From Parvibaculaceae bacterium (lineage in GTDB: Bacteria; Pseudomonadota; Alphaproteobacteria; Parvibaculales; Parvibaculaceae): DNA of 64,000 nucleotides. Shown piece by piece: positions 29,878-38,547 of the stretch (within the stretch, counting starts at the first letter, position 1; each line of letters begins with the position of its first letter). The notes beneath the pieces were generated by a model that saw nothing but the letters and a program-made list of their open reading frames with translations, did no database searches and had not been told where the DNA came from. The stretch covers positions 62,001 to 126,000 of the forward strand of contig JAPWJY010000003.1 in NCBI GenBank assembly GCA_028283765.1, given 5' to 3'. The position numbers and the translations under genes were made by a program.

Positions 29878-29915
29878 CCTGAAACGCAAGGGCTGGCCTG
29901 AAGCGCAAGGACTGG
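29878..29915 (+). promoter_or_regulatory. 19-bp tandem repeat, candidate Ada-binding sites
   Basis: Two head-to-tail 19-base units, 29878-29896 and 29897-29915, differ at two positions and share CCTGAA-R-CGCAAGG-R-CTGG. They lie about 70-100 bases ahead of the Ada-AlkA start. The second contains AAGCGCA, close to the Escherichia coli Ada box AAAGCGCA. The link to methylated-Ada control is inference. Confidence 0.55.
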
Positions 29916-29981
29916 AACGGGTGCCACGGCCATGTCCGATTCCGGCGAGCGCCCGCGCCCGTTCCGGACTAGATTGGCATC

Positions 29982-31484
29982 ATGGAAACGGTTTTTACCC
30001 TTGATCACGACGTCTGCTACCGGGCCCTGAGCGCCCGGGACAGGCGCTTCGACGGGCGGATTTTCGTCTGCGTGTCGTCGACCGGGATTTATTGCCGCCC
30101 GGTCTGTCCGGCCCGCACGCCGGGCGCGAGCCGGTGCCGGTTTGTCCGCAGCGCGGCCGAGGCGGAGGCGCTCGGCTACCGAGCCTGCCTGCGCTGCCGG
30201 CCTGAAACCGCGCCGGGCACGCCCGCCTGGGCGGGGACCGCCGCGACGGTGACGCGGGCGCTGCGCCTGATCGAGGAGGGCGTGCTCGATGAAGGCAGCG
30301 TGCCGGAACTGGCGGAACGGCTCGGGGTGGGCGAGCGCCAGTTGCGGCGGTTGTTCATCCAGCATCTGGGCGCGGGGCCGCTCGATGTCGCGGCGAACCG
30401 GCGTCTGATGACGGCGAAATCGCTTCTGAGCGACACAAGCTTGCCCATATCCGGCATCGCCTTCATGGCGGGCTTCCAGAGCCTGCGCCGGTTCAACGCG
30501 GCGGTGCGAAACCATTATGGCGTGCCGCCGTCATCGCTGCGCGGCCGTACCGTTCCCGGAACGGACGGCATAGAGTTGAAACTGGGCTATCGCGCGCCTT
30601 TTTCATGGGACCGGCTTATCCGCTATCTCGCCTACCGGGCTATTCCCGGCGTTGAGGCGGTCGAGAACGGCTGCTACATCCGCAGTTTTCGCCTTGGCGG
30701 AGCGATGGGTACGCTGACGATCAGCCACGATCCTGCGCGTCACGGGCTTCGGGCGCTTGTCCGCTGTGAAGGGCCGGTCCCCATTCGCCAGATCGGCGCG
30801 CGATTGCGCCGCCTGTTCGATCTCGATGCCGATCCCCTGGCCATTCATCAGGCGCTGGCCCGTCATGAAGCGCTGGCTCCCTGGCTCGATGATGCTGAGG
30901 GATTGCGCATTCCCGGCGCGTTCGATGGCTTCGAGCTTGCGGTGCGGGCCGTGCTGGGCCAGCAGGTCTCGGTCCGGGGCATGGTCACCCTCAGCGCCCG
31001 GCTGGCCGAGCGCTGCGGCGCGCGGCTGCCTGAGACGTTGACGCAGGATAGTGTCGCCCGGCTGTTTCCAACGCCCGCGGAAGTGGCGGCGGCGGACCTT
31101 TCGTCCATGGGCCTGACCGGCGCGCGTGCCGCCACATTGAAACGGCTGGCGGAAGCGGCGATGGCGGACCCTGCCCTGTTCGCGCCCCGGGCGGATCTGC
31201 CCGCCACCATCGCGGCGCTGAAGGCCTTGCCCGGCATCGGCGACTGGACAGCCAACTATATCGCCTTGCGGGCCGTGGGCGAGCCGGACGCCTTCCCGGC
31301 GGGCGATCTTGCCCTGCGCAAGGCGTTCGGGGCAGGCGGCGATCCCCTGCCGGAACGCGAGGTCGCGTTGCGGGCCGAGGGACTGCGCCCATGGCGCGGC
31401 TATGCGGCCATGCTGATCTGGCAGTCGGATCCCGCCCGGCGAGTGAAAACTGAAATCAGGGAGACGGAAAATGCCCCGGATTGA
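29982..31484 (+). CDS. Ada-type regulator fused to AlkA DNA glycosylase
   Basis: Bifunctional alkylation-response protein of 500 residues. The N-terminal methyl-phosphotriester domain has Zn cysteines 38, 42, 69 and 72 (GIYCRPVC, then CLRC), exactly the numbering in E. coli Ada, so Cys38 is the expected methyl acceptor. An AraC-type DNA-binding domain follows (about 85-185: LAERLGVGERQLRRLFIQHL, IAFMAGFQSLRRFN). The C-terminal half is AlkA-like: N-terminal AlkA domain, then helix-hairpin-helix GPD (ALPGIGDWTANYIAL, with the catalytic Asp in AGDLALRK). It should sense methylated DNA, activate transcription and excise alkylated bases. It overlaps the following methyltransferase gene by 14 bases. 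Confidence 0.94.
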   Translation: METVFTLDHDVCYRALSARDRRFDGRIFVCVSSTGIYCRPVCPARTPGASRCRFVRSAAEAEALGYRACLRCRPETAPGTPAWAGTAATVTRALRLIEEGVLDEGSVPELAERLGVGERQLRRLFIQHLGAGPLDVAANRRLMTAKSLLSDTSLPISGIAFMAGFQSLRRFNAAVRNHYGVPPSSLRGRTVPGTDGIELKLGYRAPFSWDRLIRYLAYRAIPGVEAVENGCYIRSFRLGGAMGTLTISHDPARHGLRALVRCEGPVPIRQIGARLRRLFDLDADPLAIHQALARHEALAPWLDDAEGLRIPGAFDGFELAVRAVLGQQVSVRGMVTLSARLAERCGARLPETLTQDSVARLFPTPAEVAAADLSSMGLTGARAATLKRLAEAAMADPALFAPRADLPATIAALKALPGIGDWTANYIALRAVGEPDAFPAGDLALRKAFGAGGDPLPEREVALRAEGLRPWRGYAAMLIWQSDPARRVKTEIRETENAPD

Positions 31485-32019
31485 TCTGACGCCCGAGATG
31501 GCGACGACGGTGCTGGCAACGCCCCTTGGCGACATGCCGATGGTGGCCGGGGAGGCCGGACTGAAGGCCGTCATGTTCCCGATAGAGAATATCCGTCTGA
31601 ACCCGCAAAAAGGCACGGCCGCCGCCGCCCGTCATCTCGACGCCGCCGTCGCGGCCTTAAGCGAATATTTCGCGGGCAGGCGCACCGGTTTCGCCGACCT
31701 CAGGCTCGATGCCGACGGCACCGCGTTCCAGCGCCGGGTCTGGGCCGCACTGCGGGATGTTCCGTTCGGGGCCACGCGCAGCTATCGCGATGTGGCCGGG
31801 GTCATCGGCAATCCGAAGGGCATGCGCGCGGTCGGGCTTGCCAATGCCCGCAACCCGATCCCGGTCATCGTGCCCTGCCATCGGGTGATCGGCGCGAACG
31901 GCGCGCTGACCGGCTTCGGCGGCGGTCTGGACGCCAAGCGATGGCTGCTGGAATTCGAAGGCGTCCGGGTTGCGCCGCCTTCCGCTCCGGCTGGCATTCA
32001 GGCTTCATTGTCCATTTGA
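31471..32019 (+). CDS. ogt: Methylated-DNA-protein-cysteine methyltransferase
   Basis: O6-alkylguanine-DNA alkyltransferase of 182 residues, a suicide repair protein. The acceptor Cys136 lies in VIVPCHRVIG; the DNA-binding helix is TRSYRDVAGVIGNPKGMRAV (in part). GGGAG precedes the start. It overlaps the Ada-AlkA gene by 14 bases, so the two are translationally coupled and form a two-gene adaptive-response operon in which the functions of E. coli Ada are split between proteins. adaB would be an equally fair name. Confidence 0.92.
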   Translation: MPRIDLTPEMATTVLATPLGDMPMVAGEAGLKAVMFPIENIRLNPQKGTAAAARHLDAAVAALSEYFAGRRTGFADLRLDADGTAFQRRVWAALRDVPFGATRSYRDVAGVIGNPKGMRAVGLANARNPIPVIVPCHRVIGANGALTGFGGGLDAKRWLLEFEGVRVAPPSAPAGIQASLSI

Positions 32020-32082
32020 CCTCGATGCCCATAAGATCGGGCTGTCCGCCGAATCGCATGGCGGCCGTCATGGGAGGAGTGG

Positions 32083-32268
32083 ATGTATATGGGTATGGAA
32101 TTTCAGGGGATTTTCGGGGTTCTGCTGCTGATCCTCGACATCTATGCCATCATCAAGATTATCCAGAGCGATGCAGGCGCGCTCGCCAAGGCATTATGGA
32201 TCGTGCTGATCCTGTTCTTCCCCTTCGGCGGCTTCCTGATCTGGTTTCTGCTTGGCCCCAAGGGCTGA
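32083..32268 (+). CDS. Small PLDc_N-domain membrane protein
   Basis: Membrane protein of 61 residues with two hydrophobic segments (about 8-27 and 38-58) and the PFGGFLIWFLLGPKG ending of the phospholipase D nuclease N-terminal (PLDc_N) family. Stand-alone members have no known function. GGGAGGAG at 32069-32076 precedes the start. It follows ogt by 63 bases and may share its transcript. Confidence 0.8.
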   Translation: MYMGMEFQGIFGVLLLILDIYAIIKIIQSDAGALAKALWIVLILFFPFGGFLIWFLLGPKG

Positions 32269-32288
32269 CAGCGCGCTGTCGGCTTTCA
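32260..32288. terminator. Weak terminator-like palindrome
   Basis: GACAGCG-CGCTGTC at 32267-32280 is a perfect 14-base palindrome that can be extended by G-U pairs and is followed by GGCTTTC. It overlaps the stop of the PLDc_N gene and lies ahead of the convergent bioD stop. The T run is short. Confidence 0.35.
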
Positions 32289-32292
32289 GTAT

Positions 32293-32973
32293 TCAGCATC
32301 CAAGTTTCGTCAGGTCCGGCGCGCTCAGGGCCGTGGCGCCGCGCGCAATGGTCTCGACCGGGATGCCCTTCGAGAAGCGGGCGATCGTTTCGGCCGTTTC
32401 CGCCAGCGCCACCGGGCTTCCCACCGACTCGCTGACGACGATGCCGTGCGGGGTCAGGCCATGGCCGCGCATCACTTCCAGCGCGGTCAGCGTGTGGCTG
32501 ATGGTGCCGAGATAGGAGCCGACCACGAGGATCGGGATGAGCGGCACCTGACCGTTCAGGGCCACCATCCAGTCGAGCACGGTATGCCGGGTGTCGAGCG
32601 GCACCATAAGCCCGCCAACGCCCTCGATCACCAGCGGACCGTTGCCGGCCCGGGCCGCCGTCACGCAGGTTTCCACCAGTTCGTCGAGCGGAATGTCGCG
32701 CCCCTCGCGTGCCGCCGCCATGTCGGGCGAGAGCGGTGCCCGGAAGCGCCAGCGCGACACCGCCGAGGCCCGTTCATAGACGACATCGTCGCCCATGGCG
32801 GCCAGCAGCACGGCGGGGTCGCTTTCGGCGAAGCTCTGCTTGTCGAGGCCGCTGACGATGGGCTTGAGGGCGCGGGCGTCGAGCCCCTTCGCCCGGAACT
32901 GGCGCACGAGCAATGCGCTTACATAGGTCTTGCCGATTTCAGTGCCGGAAGAGGTGACGAAGATGGTGGTCAT
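32293..32973 (-). CDS. bioD: Dethiobiotin synthetase
   Basis: ATP-dependent dethiobiotin synthase of 226 residues, third step of biotin ring assembly. The P-loop variant is TSSGTEIGKTYVSALL near the N-terminus; LVIEGVGGLMVPL is the conserved second nucleotide-binding segment. The start codon overlaps the bioF stop by four bases (ATGA). The reading frame continues upstream into bioF but that part has no relation to BioD. Confidence 0.95.
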   Translation of the reverse strand: MTTIFVTSSGTEIGKTYVSALLVRQFRAKGLDARALKPIVSGLDKQSFAESDPAVLLAAMGDDVVYERASAVSRWRFRAPLSPDMAAAREGRDIPLDELVETCVTAARAGNGPLVIEGVGGLMVPLDTRHTVLDWMVALNGQVPLIPILVVGSYLGTISHTLTALEVMRGHGLTPHGIVVSESVGSPVALAETAETIARFSKGIPVETIARGATALSAPDLTKLGC

Positions 32974-34151
32974 TGCGCCGCTTCGGATCCGAGGATCCGC
33001 TCCCTGAAAAGCGAAGAAAGACGGTCTATGTCCTCCGCCCGGTGCAGGGCGGTGAAGGTGGTGCGCAGCCGCGCCGTTCCGGGGGGAACGGTCGGCGGGC
33101 GGATGGCGGTGACGAGGAACCCCTCGGCGTCCAGCATGGCGGAGGCGGCAAGCGTCGCCGTCTCGGCCCCCAGAATGACGGGCACGATGGGGCTTTGCGG
33201 GTCCGGCAGGCCAAGGGCGCGGGTGAAGCGCCGGGCATTGGCGACGGGGCGTTCGATATAATCGGGGTTGGCCTCGATGAAATCGATGGCGGCGATGGCG
33301 GCGGCGACCGTGGCCGGGGGAAGGCCGGTCGAATAGATCAGCGTGCGCGCCCTTGTCCGCAGGAAGTCGCAGACCGGCCTGCTCGCACAGATATAGCCGC
33401 CATAGCCGCCGATGGCCTTGGAAAGCGTGCCCATCTGGAGCGGCACGTCGAGCTTGACGCCCCCCACGAACGACGAGCCGCGCCCGCCGCCCAGAATGCC
33501 GAGCCCGTGGGCGTCGTCGGTCATGAGCCAGGCGTCGTGGGCGCGGGCGAGGCGGGCCATCCCGGCCACGGGGGCGAGGTCGCCATCCATGCTGAAGACG
33601 CCGTCGGTCAGGATCAGGCAATGGCGCGCGCCGCCCCGGTGCGCGGCGAGCAGGGCGGCAAGGTGGTCAAGGTCGTTATGGCGGAAAATATGGCTTTGCG
33701 CGCCCGAAAGCTTCATGCCCGACAGAAGGCAGGCATGGGCGAGCTCATCGGCGAGGATCAGGTCGCCGGGGCCGGTGAGTGCGGGGATGATGCCGAGATT
33801 GGCCAGATAGCCCGAGCCGAAGACCACGCAGTCCTCTGCCTGTTTCAGCCGCGCCAGCCTTGCCTCCAGCCGGGCGAACAGCGGGTTGTTGCCGGTGACG
33901 AGACGTGATGCGCCCGAGCCGGTGCCGTAGCGTCTCGTGGCCTCAAGGGCGGCTTCTTTCACGGATTCATTGTGGGAAAGGTTGAGATAGTCGTTGCAGC
34001 AGAAGGAAATGAGGGTGCGCCCGTCGCGTTCGGCCAGATAGCCGCTCTCCCGGCCCGTATCGACGAGACGGCGGCGCTGGTTGCGGGCTTCGAGTTCCGC
34101 GAGCTTCGCGGCGGCGAAGGCGTCGAGCCCCGGTCTGCCGGTTTTGTCCAT
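32970..34151 (-). CDS. bioF: 8-amino-7-oxononanoate synthase
   Basis: PLP-dependent alpha-oxoamine synthase of 393 residues, joining pimeloyl-thioester and alanine. CCNDYLNLSHNESVKEA opens the conserved region; DDAHGLGILGGGRGS is the PLP-aspartate segment and the PLP lysine lies in GTLSKAIGGYGG. GAGGAGG precedes the start at 34151. It is divergent from bioB and coupled to bioD downstream. Confidence 0.95.
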   Translation of the reverse strand: MDKTGRPGLDAFAAAKLAELEARNQRRRLVDTGRESGYLAERDGRTLISFCCNDYLNLSHNESVKEAALEATRRYGTGSGASRLVTGNNPLFARLEARLARLKQAEDCVVFGSGYLANLGIIPALTGPGDLILADELAHACLLSGMKLSGAQSHIFRHNDLDHLAALLAAHRGGARHCLILTDGVFSMDGDLAPVAGMARLARAHDAWLMTDDAHGLGILGGGRGSSFVGGVKLDVPLQMGTLSKAIGGYGGYICASRPVCDFLRTRARTLIYSTGLPPATVAAAIAAIDFIEANPDYIERPVANARRFTRALGLPDPQSPIVPVILGAETATLAASAMLDAEGFLVTAIRPPTVPPGTARLRTTFTALHRAEDIDRLSSLFRERILGSEAAQ

Positions 34152-34278
34152 GGCGGCCTCCTCAACCTGTTGGATGGCAAATGAACCCGGGACGGGGCCG
34201 CTGTCAAATGACGTCTGCGTATCGGCGGGAGGCCGGGCATGCCCCTCCGGCAGCCTCCCCGAGGGGGCTTGCCAAGTC

Positions 34279-34306
34279 TTGCATCCGGGCAAAAGCTGCC
34301 TATGCT
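34279..34306 (+). promoter_or_regulatory. Possible sigma-70 promoter of bioBA
   Basis: TTGCAT at 34279-34284 and TATGCT at 34301-34306, 16 bases apart, lie about 47 bases before the bioB start in the 201-base bioF/bioB divergent region. I do not see the TTATMTATAA-type BioR site known from other alphaproteobacteria. Confidence 0.3.
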
Positions 34307-34352
34307 CGCGGCGTCTTCTTGTGAAGGGTCTGTTTTCCAGGGGAAACCAACG

Positions 34353-35372
34353 ATGAACGCACTCACCCGTCTTGCCAATGCTGCCGCCAACGCCGTTGCC
34401 GAGGTGGGCGTTCGCCATGACTGGACGCGCGACGAGGTGCAGGCCTTCTTCGACATGCCCTTCAACGACCTGATCTTTCAGGCCCAGATCGTTCACCGCC
34501 GCCATTTCAACCCCAACGAGGTCCAGAAATCGACGCTCCTGTCGATCAAGACCGGGGGCTGCCCCGAGGATTGCGGCTACTGCTCGCAAAGCTCGAAGTT
34601 CGAGACCGGCCTCAAGGCCTCCAAGCTGATGGAAGTGCAGCGCGTCATCGCGGAAGCCCAGCGCGCCAAGGAAGCGGGTGCCTCGCGCTATTGCATGGGC
34701 GCCGCCTGGCGCAGCCCCAAGGACCGCGACATGGACAAGATCTGCGCCATGGTCGAGGGGGTGAAGTCGCTCGGCATGGAAACCTGCATGACGCTCGGCA
34801 TGTTGTCGGACGAGCAGGCGGTGCGCCTCAAGGAGGCGGGCCTCGATTATTACAACCATAACGTCGACACCTCGGAAGAATATTACAAGGAAATCATCTC
34901 GACGCGGACCTTCGCCGACCGGCTCGATACGCTGGATCGCGTCCGCAATGCGGGGATAAATGTGTGCAGCGGCGGCATCGTCGGCATGGGCGAGGAGGAG
35001 AGCGACCGCGTCGGCATGCTGATGGCGCTTGCCAATCTGCCCGAGCATCCCCAGTCCGTGCCGATCAACATGCTGGTGCCGATCAACGGCACGAGGCTCG
35101 GCAATTCCGAGATGATCGATCCCATCGATTTCGTGCGCACCATCGCGGCGGCGCGCCTCATGATGCCGCTCTCGGTCGTGCGGCTTTCGGCGGGCCGGGA
35201 GAACATGTCGGAAGAAACGCAGGCGCTCTGCTTCCTTGCGGGCGCCAACTCGATCTTCATCGGCGAAAAGCTGCTGACCACCAGGAACCCGGAGCAGAAC
35301 AAGGACGAGCGCCTGTTCGCCAAGCTCGGCCTTGAGCCGATGCCCGCCCACGCCTGCCCCTCGGCTGTCTGA
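34353..35372 (+). CDS. bioB: Biotin synthase
   Basis: Radical SAM enzyme of 339 residues that inserts sulfur into dethiobiotin. The [4Fe-4S] motif is [14 protein letters not shown] (CxxxCxxC). Other BioB signatures include [15 protein letters not shown] and [13 protein letters not shown]. The start at 34353 has AGGGGAAA upstream. The stop overlaps the bioA start by one base (TGATG), so bioBA is coupled. Confidence 0.97.
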   Translation: MNALTRLANAAANAVAEVGVRHDWTRDEVQAFFDMPFNDLIFQAQIVHRRHFNPNEVQKSTLLSIKTGGCPEDCGYCSQSSKFETGLKASKLMEVQRVIAEAQRAKEAGASRYCMGAAWRSPKDRDMDKICAMVEGVKSLGMETCMTLGMLSDEQAVRLKEAGLDYYNHNVDTSEEYYKEIISTRTFADRLDTLDRVRNAGINVCSGGIVGMGEEESDRVGMLMALANLPEHPQSVPINMLVPINGTRLGNSEMIDPIDFVRTIAAARLMMPLSVVRLSAGRENMSEETQALCFLAGANSIFIGEKLLTTRNPEQNKDERLFAKLGLEPMPAHACPSAV

Positions 35373-36637
35373 TGGAGCCTTCATGGCTCACGCAAGGGTT
35401 GCCGCATCTGTGGCTGCCCTACACCCAGATGAAGACGACGCCTCCGCCGCTCGCGGTTTCGCGCAGCGACGGGGTCCGGCTCTATCTCGATGACGGCCGC
35501 GTGCTGATCGACGGCATTTCGTCCTGGTGGACGGCGGCCCATGGCTACAACCATCCCCATATCCGCGAAGCGGTGACGAGGCAGCTCGAACTTATGCCTC
35601 ATGTCATGCTGGGCGGGCTGGCGCATGAACCCGCCTGCCGGCTGGCGAAGCGGCTCTCGGACATGCTGCCCGGCGATCTGGGCCATGTGTTCTTCTGCGA
35701 ATCCGGCTCCGTCGCGGTCGAGATCGCCATGAAGATGGCGGTGCAATACTGGATCAACCGGGGTGAGCGGGGGCGCACGCGCTTCGTTTCGTTCCGGGGC
35801 GGTTATCATGGCGACACGCTCGCCACCATGTCGGTCTGCGACCCGGACGAGGGGATGCATACGCTGTTCAAGGGCGCGATGGCCGAGCAGTTGCTGACCG
35901 ATCTGCCAAGGACGCCGGAAAAGGCCGGGGCGTTCGAGCGGTTCCTTGCGGCCCACGCGCATGAGATCGCCGCCGTCATCACCGAACCGCTGGTGCAGGG
36001 CGCGGGCGGGATGCGCTTTCATGACGGGGAGACGCTCAAGGCCATGCGCGCGGCCTGCGACCGCCATGGCGTGCTCCTGATCGTCGATGAAATCTTCACC
36101 GGTTTCGGGCGGCTCGGCTCCATGTTCGCCTGTGATCAGGCGGGCATCGTGCCCGACATCATGACGCTGTCGAAGGCGCTGACCGGGGGCACCATGGCGC
36201 TCGCCTGCGCGGTCGCCCGCGCCCATGTGTTCGAGGCTTTTCTGGGTGACGACGCCGGCATGGCGTTGATGCACGGGCCGACCTATATGGGCAATCCGCT
36301 GGCCTGCGCCGCCGCCAACGCCTCGCTCGACCTGTTCGAGCGCGAGCCGCGTCTGGAGCAGGCCCGGGCGATCGAAGCCCAGCTCCGGGTGGAGCTTGAG
36401 CGTGCCCGGAAGCTTGCCGGGGTGGTTGACGTGCGCGTCAAGGGCGCCATCGGCGTGATCGAGCTGGAAAAAATCAGCGATCTCAACGGCCTCAAGCGCC
36501 GTTTCGTCGAGGCGGGCGTCTGGATCCGGCCTTTCGGCAATATCGTCTACACCACCCCGCCGCTGGTCATCGGGGCTGACGATCTGGGCATTCTGGCCTC
36601 TACAATGGTGCGGGTGGTGGCTGAGGCCGGGGCATAG
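35372..36637 (+). CDS. bioA: Adenosylmethionine-8-amino-7-oxononanoate aminotransferase
   Basis: PLP aminotransferase of 421 residues, using S-adenosylmethionine to aminate KAPA to DAPA. The start region HLWLPYTQMK is typical. WWTAAHGYNHP, SGSVAVEIAMKMA, the PLP-aspartate segment IVDEIFTGFGRLGS and the lysine in TLSKALTGGTMAL are all present. With bioF, bioD and bioB this completes the ring-assembly set; genes for the pimelate moiety (bioC, bioH or bioZ) are not in the window. Confidence 0.96.
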   Translation: MEPSWLTQGLPHLWLPYTQMKTTPPPLAVSRSDGVRLYLDDGRVLIDGISSWWTAAHGYNHPHIREAVTRQLELMPHVMLGGLAHEPACRLAKRLSDMLPGDLGHVFFCESGSVAVEIAMKMAVQYWINRGERGRTRFVSFRGGYHGDTLATMSVCDPDEGMHTLFKGAMAEQLLTDLPRTPEKAGAFERFLAAHAHEIAAVITEPLVQGAGGMRFHDGETLKAMRAACDRHGVLLIVDEIFTGFGRLGSMFACDQAGIVPDIMTLSKALTGGTMALACAVARAHVFEAFLGDDAGMALMHGPTYMGNPLACAAANASLDLFEREPRLEQARAIEAQLRVELERARKLAGVVDVRVKGAIGVIELEKISDLNGLKRRFVEAGVWIRPFGNIVYTTPPLVIGADDLGILASTMVRVVAEAGA

Positions 36638-36780
36638 GGGCTGGCTTTTGTTGAGCCGGGGCCCCGCAGACCGTAAGCTCGCTCCTGACATCTGATTCGC
36701 GTGAATGCCTCCCCGAGGCGGTTCTTGAGGCGGACAGCGGCGCGACGGATTTGAAATGCGCCCGGCGAGAAGGCCAGATC

Positions 36781-37695
36781 ATGCAGAACGAACCTCCCAG
36801 AGGCGGTTATCCCGATGATGACGAGGATGACGATGACATCGGAGACGGCAGGCGCGAGCCGCGTCTCGGCGGGGGCCCCGCCGAGGCCGATCCCGAGTTT
36901 CCGCGGATCACCGGCGGGCCTGCCTTTTCGGCGGGGGAGCGGCCGACGCCGCCCGAGCCCGATATTGTCTATACCCCGGAGGAATTTGAAGATGGCGGCA
37001 GCAGCATGACACGCTGGCTTGTAGGCGGCGGGGCGATCATCGCCCTGATGCTGGGCGCGCTCGCGGCCATCTGGCTTTCAGGTTCGAACGCGCCGACGCC
37101 GCCCGCGGCCTCCGGTCAGGCCGCGCAGACGCCCGAGACGGCGGCGCCCGCCCAGACAGGCGCGATGACGCCGCCTCCCGCCAGCGCGCCTGAAACGATT
37201 TCCGGCGGCTCTTCCACCATTCCCGGCAGCCAGCTTCCGCCTCCGGCCGTGCCCGGCGCAACGGCCCCGCAGACGGTTCCCCCCGCCGCGGCCCCGCAAG
37301 CCGCCGCGCCGGTTCAGACGCCGCCCGCGACCGTGCCGGCTCCTGTCGCTCCGGTGACGCAGGAAGCCCCGGCGGAGACGCCCGCGCCATCGGCTCCCGC
37401 CACCGCCAAACCCGCAGCCCCGGCCAAGCCCGCGACGGCAGCCAGGGGAGCCTATGGGCTCCAGTTCGCGGCCGTCAGCGAGCGGGCGGCGGCGGACAAG
37501 GAAATCGCCAAGCTCAAGAGCAGCTATTCTTCGGTGCTCGGCGGCCACGCCTTCAAGGTCGAGAGCGCGCAAGTTTCCGGCAAGACGCTCTATCGCATCG
37601 TCGCCACCGGTTTCGCCAGCCGCGAGGCTGCGAATTCGGCTTGCGCCAGGATCAAGTCCGGCGGTGGCGCCTGCTTCGTGCGCGCGCCGAAATAG
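36781..37695 (+). CDS. SPOR-domain membrane protein
   Basis: Bitopic protein of 304 residues: an acidic, disordered N-terminus (DDDEDDDD), one transmembrane segment at about 78-99, a long periplasmic Pro/Ala-rich linker, and a C-terminal SPOR domain (about 225-302) that should bind denuded septal peptidoglycan. It is therefore probably a cell-division or envelope-maintenance factor. The start at 36781 (MQNEPPRGG) follows GAAGG; the frame also opens at 36751. It stands alone and ends in a hairpin terminator. Confidence 0.85.
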   Translation: MQNEPPRGGYPDDDEDDDDIGDGRREPRLGGGPAEADPEFPRITGGPAFSAGERPTPPEPDIVYTPEEFEDGGSSMTRWLVGGGAIIALMLGALAAIWLSGSNAPTPPAASGQAAQTPETAAPAQTGAMTPPPASAPETISGGSSTIPGSQLPPPAVPGATAPQTVPPAAAPQAAAPVQTPPATVPAPVAPVTQEAPAETPAPSAPATAKPAAPAKPATAARGAYGLQFAAVSERAAADKEIAKLKSSYSSVLGGHAFKVESAQVSGKTLYRIVATGFASREAANSACARIKSGGGACFVRAPK

Positions 37696-37718
37696 GCTTC
37701 ACACGGGTTTCAGCGTCC

Positions 37719-37772
37719 GGCGCGGCGGCAGGGGGTGGACCTTGCCGCCGCGCCGCCCGTTTTGCCTTTTTG
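37719..37772 (+). terminator. Rho-independent terminator of the SPOR gene
   Basis: GGCGCGGCGGCA at 37719-37730 pairs perfectly with TGCCGCCGCGCC at 37743-37754 across a 12-base loop. GTTTTGCCTTTTTG follows. The T tract is interrupted. Confidence 0.6.
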
Positions 37773-37858
37773 CCGGGATGCGGGAGAGGCGTCCTCTCTG
37801 CTATCCATCGGGCAATCAGCTATTCATCGAATAATCAAAATTGTGGGAGTGGACCGGC

Positions 37859-38503
37859 ATGGCTGTCGAAGCGGTTATCTGGGATTTCGGCGGGGTATTG
37901 ACGTCGAGTCCGTTCGAGGCGTTCGCGCGCTATGAAAAGGAGCGCGGGCTGCCGAAGGACCTGATCAGGACCATCAACGCCACCAACCCCGACACCAACG
38001 CCTGGGCGCTGTTCGAGCGCAGCGAAATCGACATCGACGGGTTTGACCGCCTGTTCGCCGGGGAAGCCGCCCTGCTGGGCCATGATGTGCCGGGGCGCGC
38101 GATCATCGAGCTTCTCTCCGGCGATATCCGCCCCGAAATGGTGGAGGCGCTGAAGCGCTGCAAGGCAAGGGCGAAAGTTGCCTGCATCACCAACAATGTG
38201 CCCGCCGGCAAGGGCGCGGGCATGGCGCGCAGCGAGGAAAAGGCGAAGGCGGTGGCCGAGGTCATGGCGCTGTTCGACCATGTGATCGAAAGCTCGAAGA
38301 TCGGCATCCGCAAGCCAGATCCGCGCATCTATCAGCTTGCCTGCGAGGCACTGGGCGTGACAGCCGCCGGTTGCGTCTATCTCGACGATCTGGGCATCAA
38401 CCTCAAGCCCGCAGCCGCGCTCGGCATGAAGACCATCAAGGTGCTCGGCGTCGAGCAGGCGCTCGCCGATCTTGAAGCGGCTGTTGGCTTTCCCGTCCGC
38501 TAG
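37859..38503 (+). CDS. HAD-superfamily hydrolase
   Basis: HAD-IA family protein of 214 residues. Motif I is WDFGGVLT with nucleophile Asp9; the usual second Asp is Gly, as in the group that includes YihX-like and ACAD10-type HADs. Motif II is ITNN, motif III lies in SKIGIRKPDPRIYQLA (Lys), and motif IV is YLDDLGINL. Phosphatase activity is likely; the substrate is unknown. The start at 37859 has GGGAG at 37844-37848. The P450 gene follows after 44 bases and may be co-transcribed. Confidence 0.88.
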   Translation: MAVEAVIWDFGGVLTSSPFEAFARYEKERGLPKDLIRTINATNPDTNAWALFERSEIDIDGFDRLFAGEAALLGHDVPGRAIIELLSGDIRPEMVEALKRCKARAKVACITNNVPAGKGAGMARSEEKAKAVAEVMALFDHVIESSKIGIRKPDPRIYQLACEALGVTAAGCVYLDDLGINLKPAAALGMKTIKVLGVEQALADLEAAVGFPVR

Positions 38504-38511
38504 GGTCTACC

Positions 38512-38543
38512 CTTCTCCCCAAAGAATAATAATCGGGGAGGAG
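38512..38543 (+). promoter_or_regulatory. Hairpin covering the P450 ribosome-binding site
   Basis: CTTCTCCCC at 38512-38520 can pair along its whole length (one G-U) with GGGGAGGAG at 38535-38543, which is the Shine-Dalgarno sequence of the P450 gene starting at 38548. The 14-base loop is A/U-rich. The stem would block ribosome entry when folded. Confidence 0.55.
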
Positions 38544-38547
38544 CGTC

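Noticed and set aside
32974-33621. An upstream extension of the bioD frame, and likewise of the bioF frame to 35384
   Set aside because: These parts overlap bioF and bioB in other frames and do not resemble any domain. Starts at 32973 and 34151 have proper N-termini and, for bioF, a good ribosome-binding site.
34152-34352. A BioR-type operator in the bioF/bioB gap
   Set aside because: No TTATMTATAA-like palindrome is visible.
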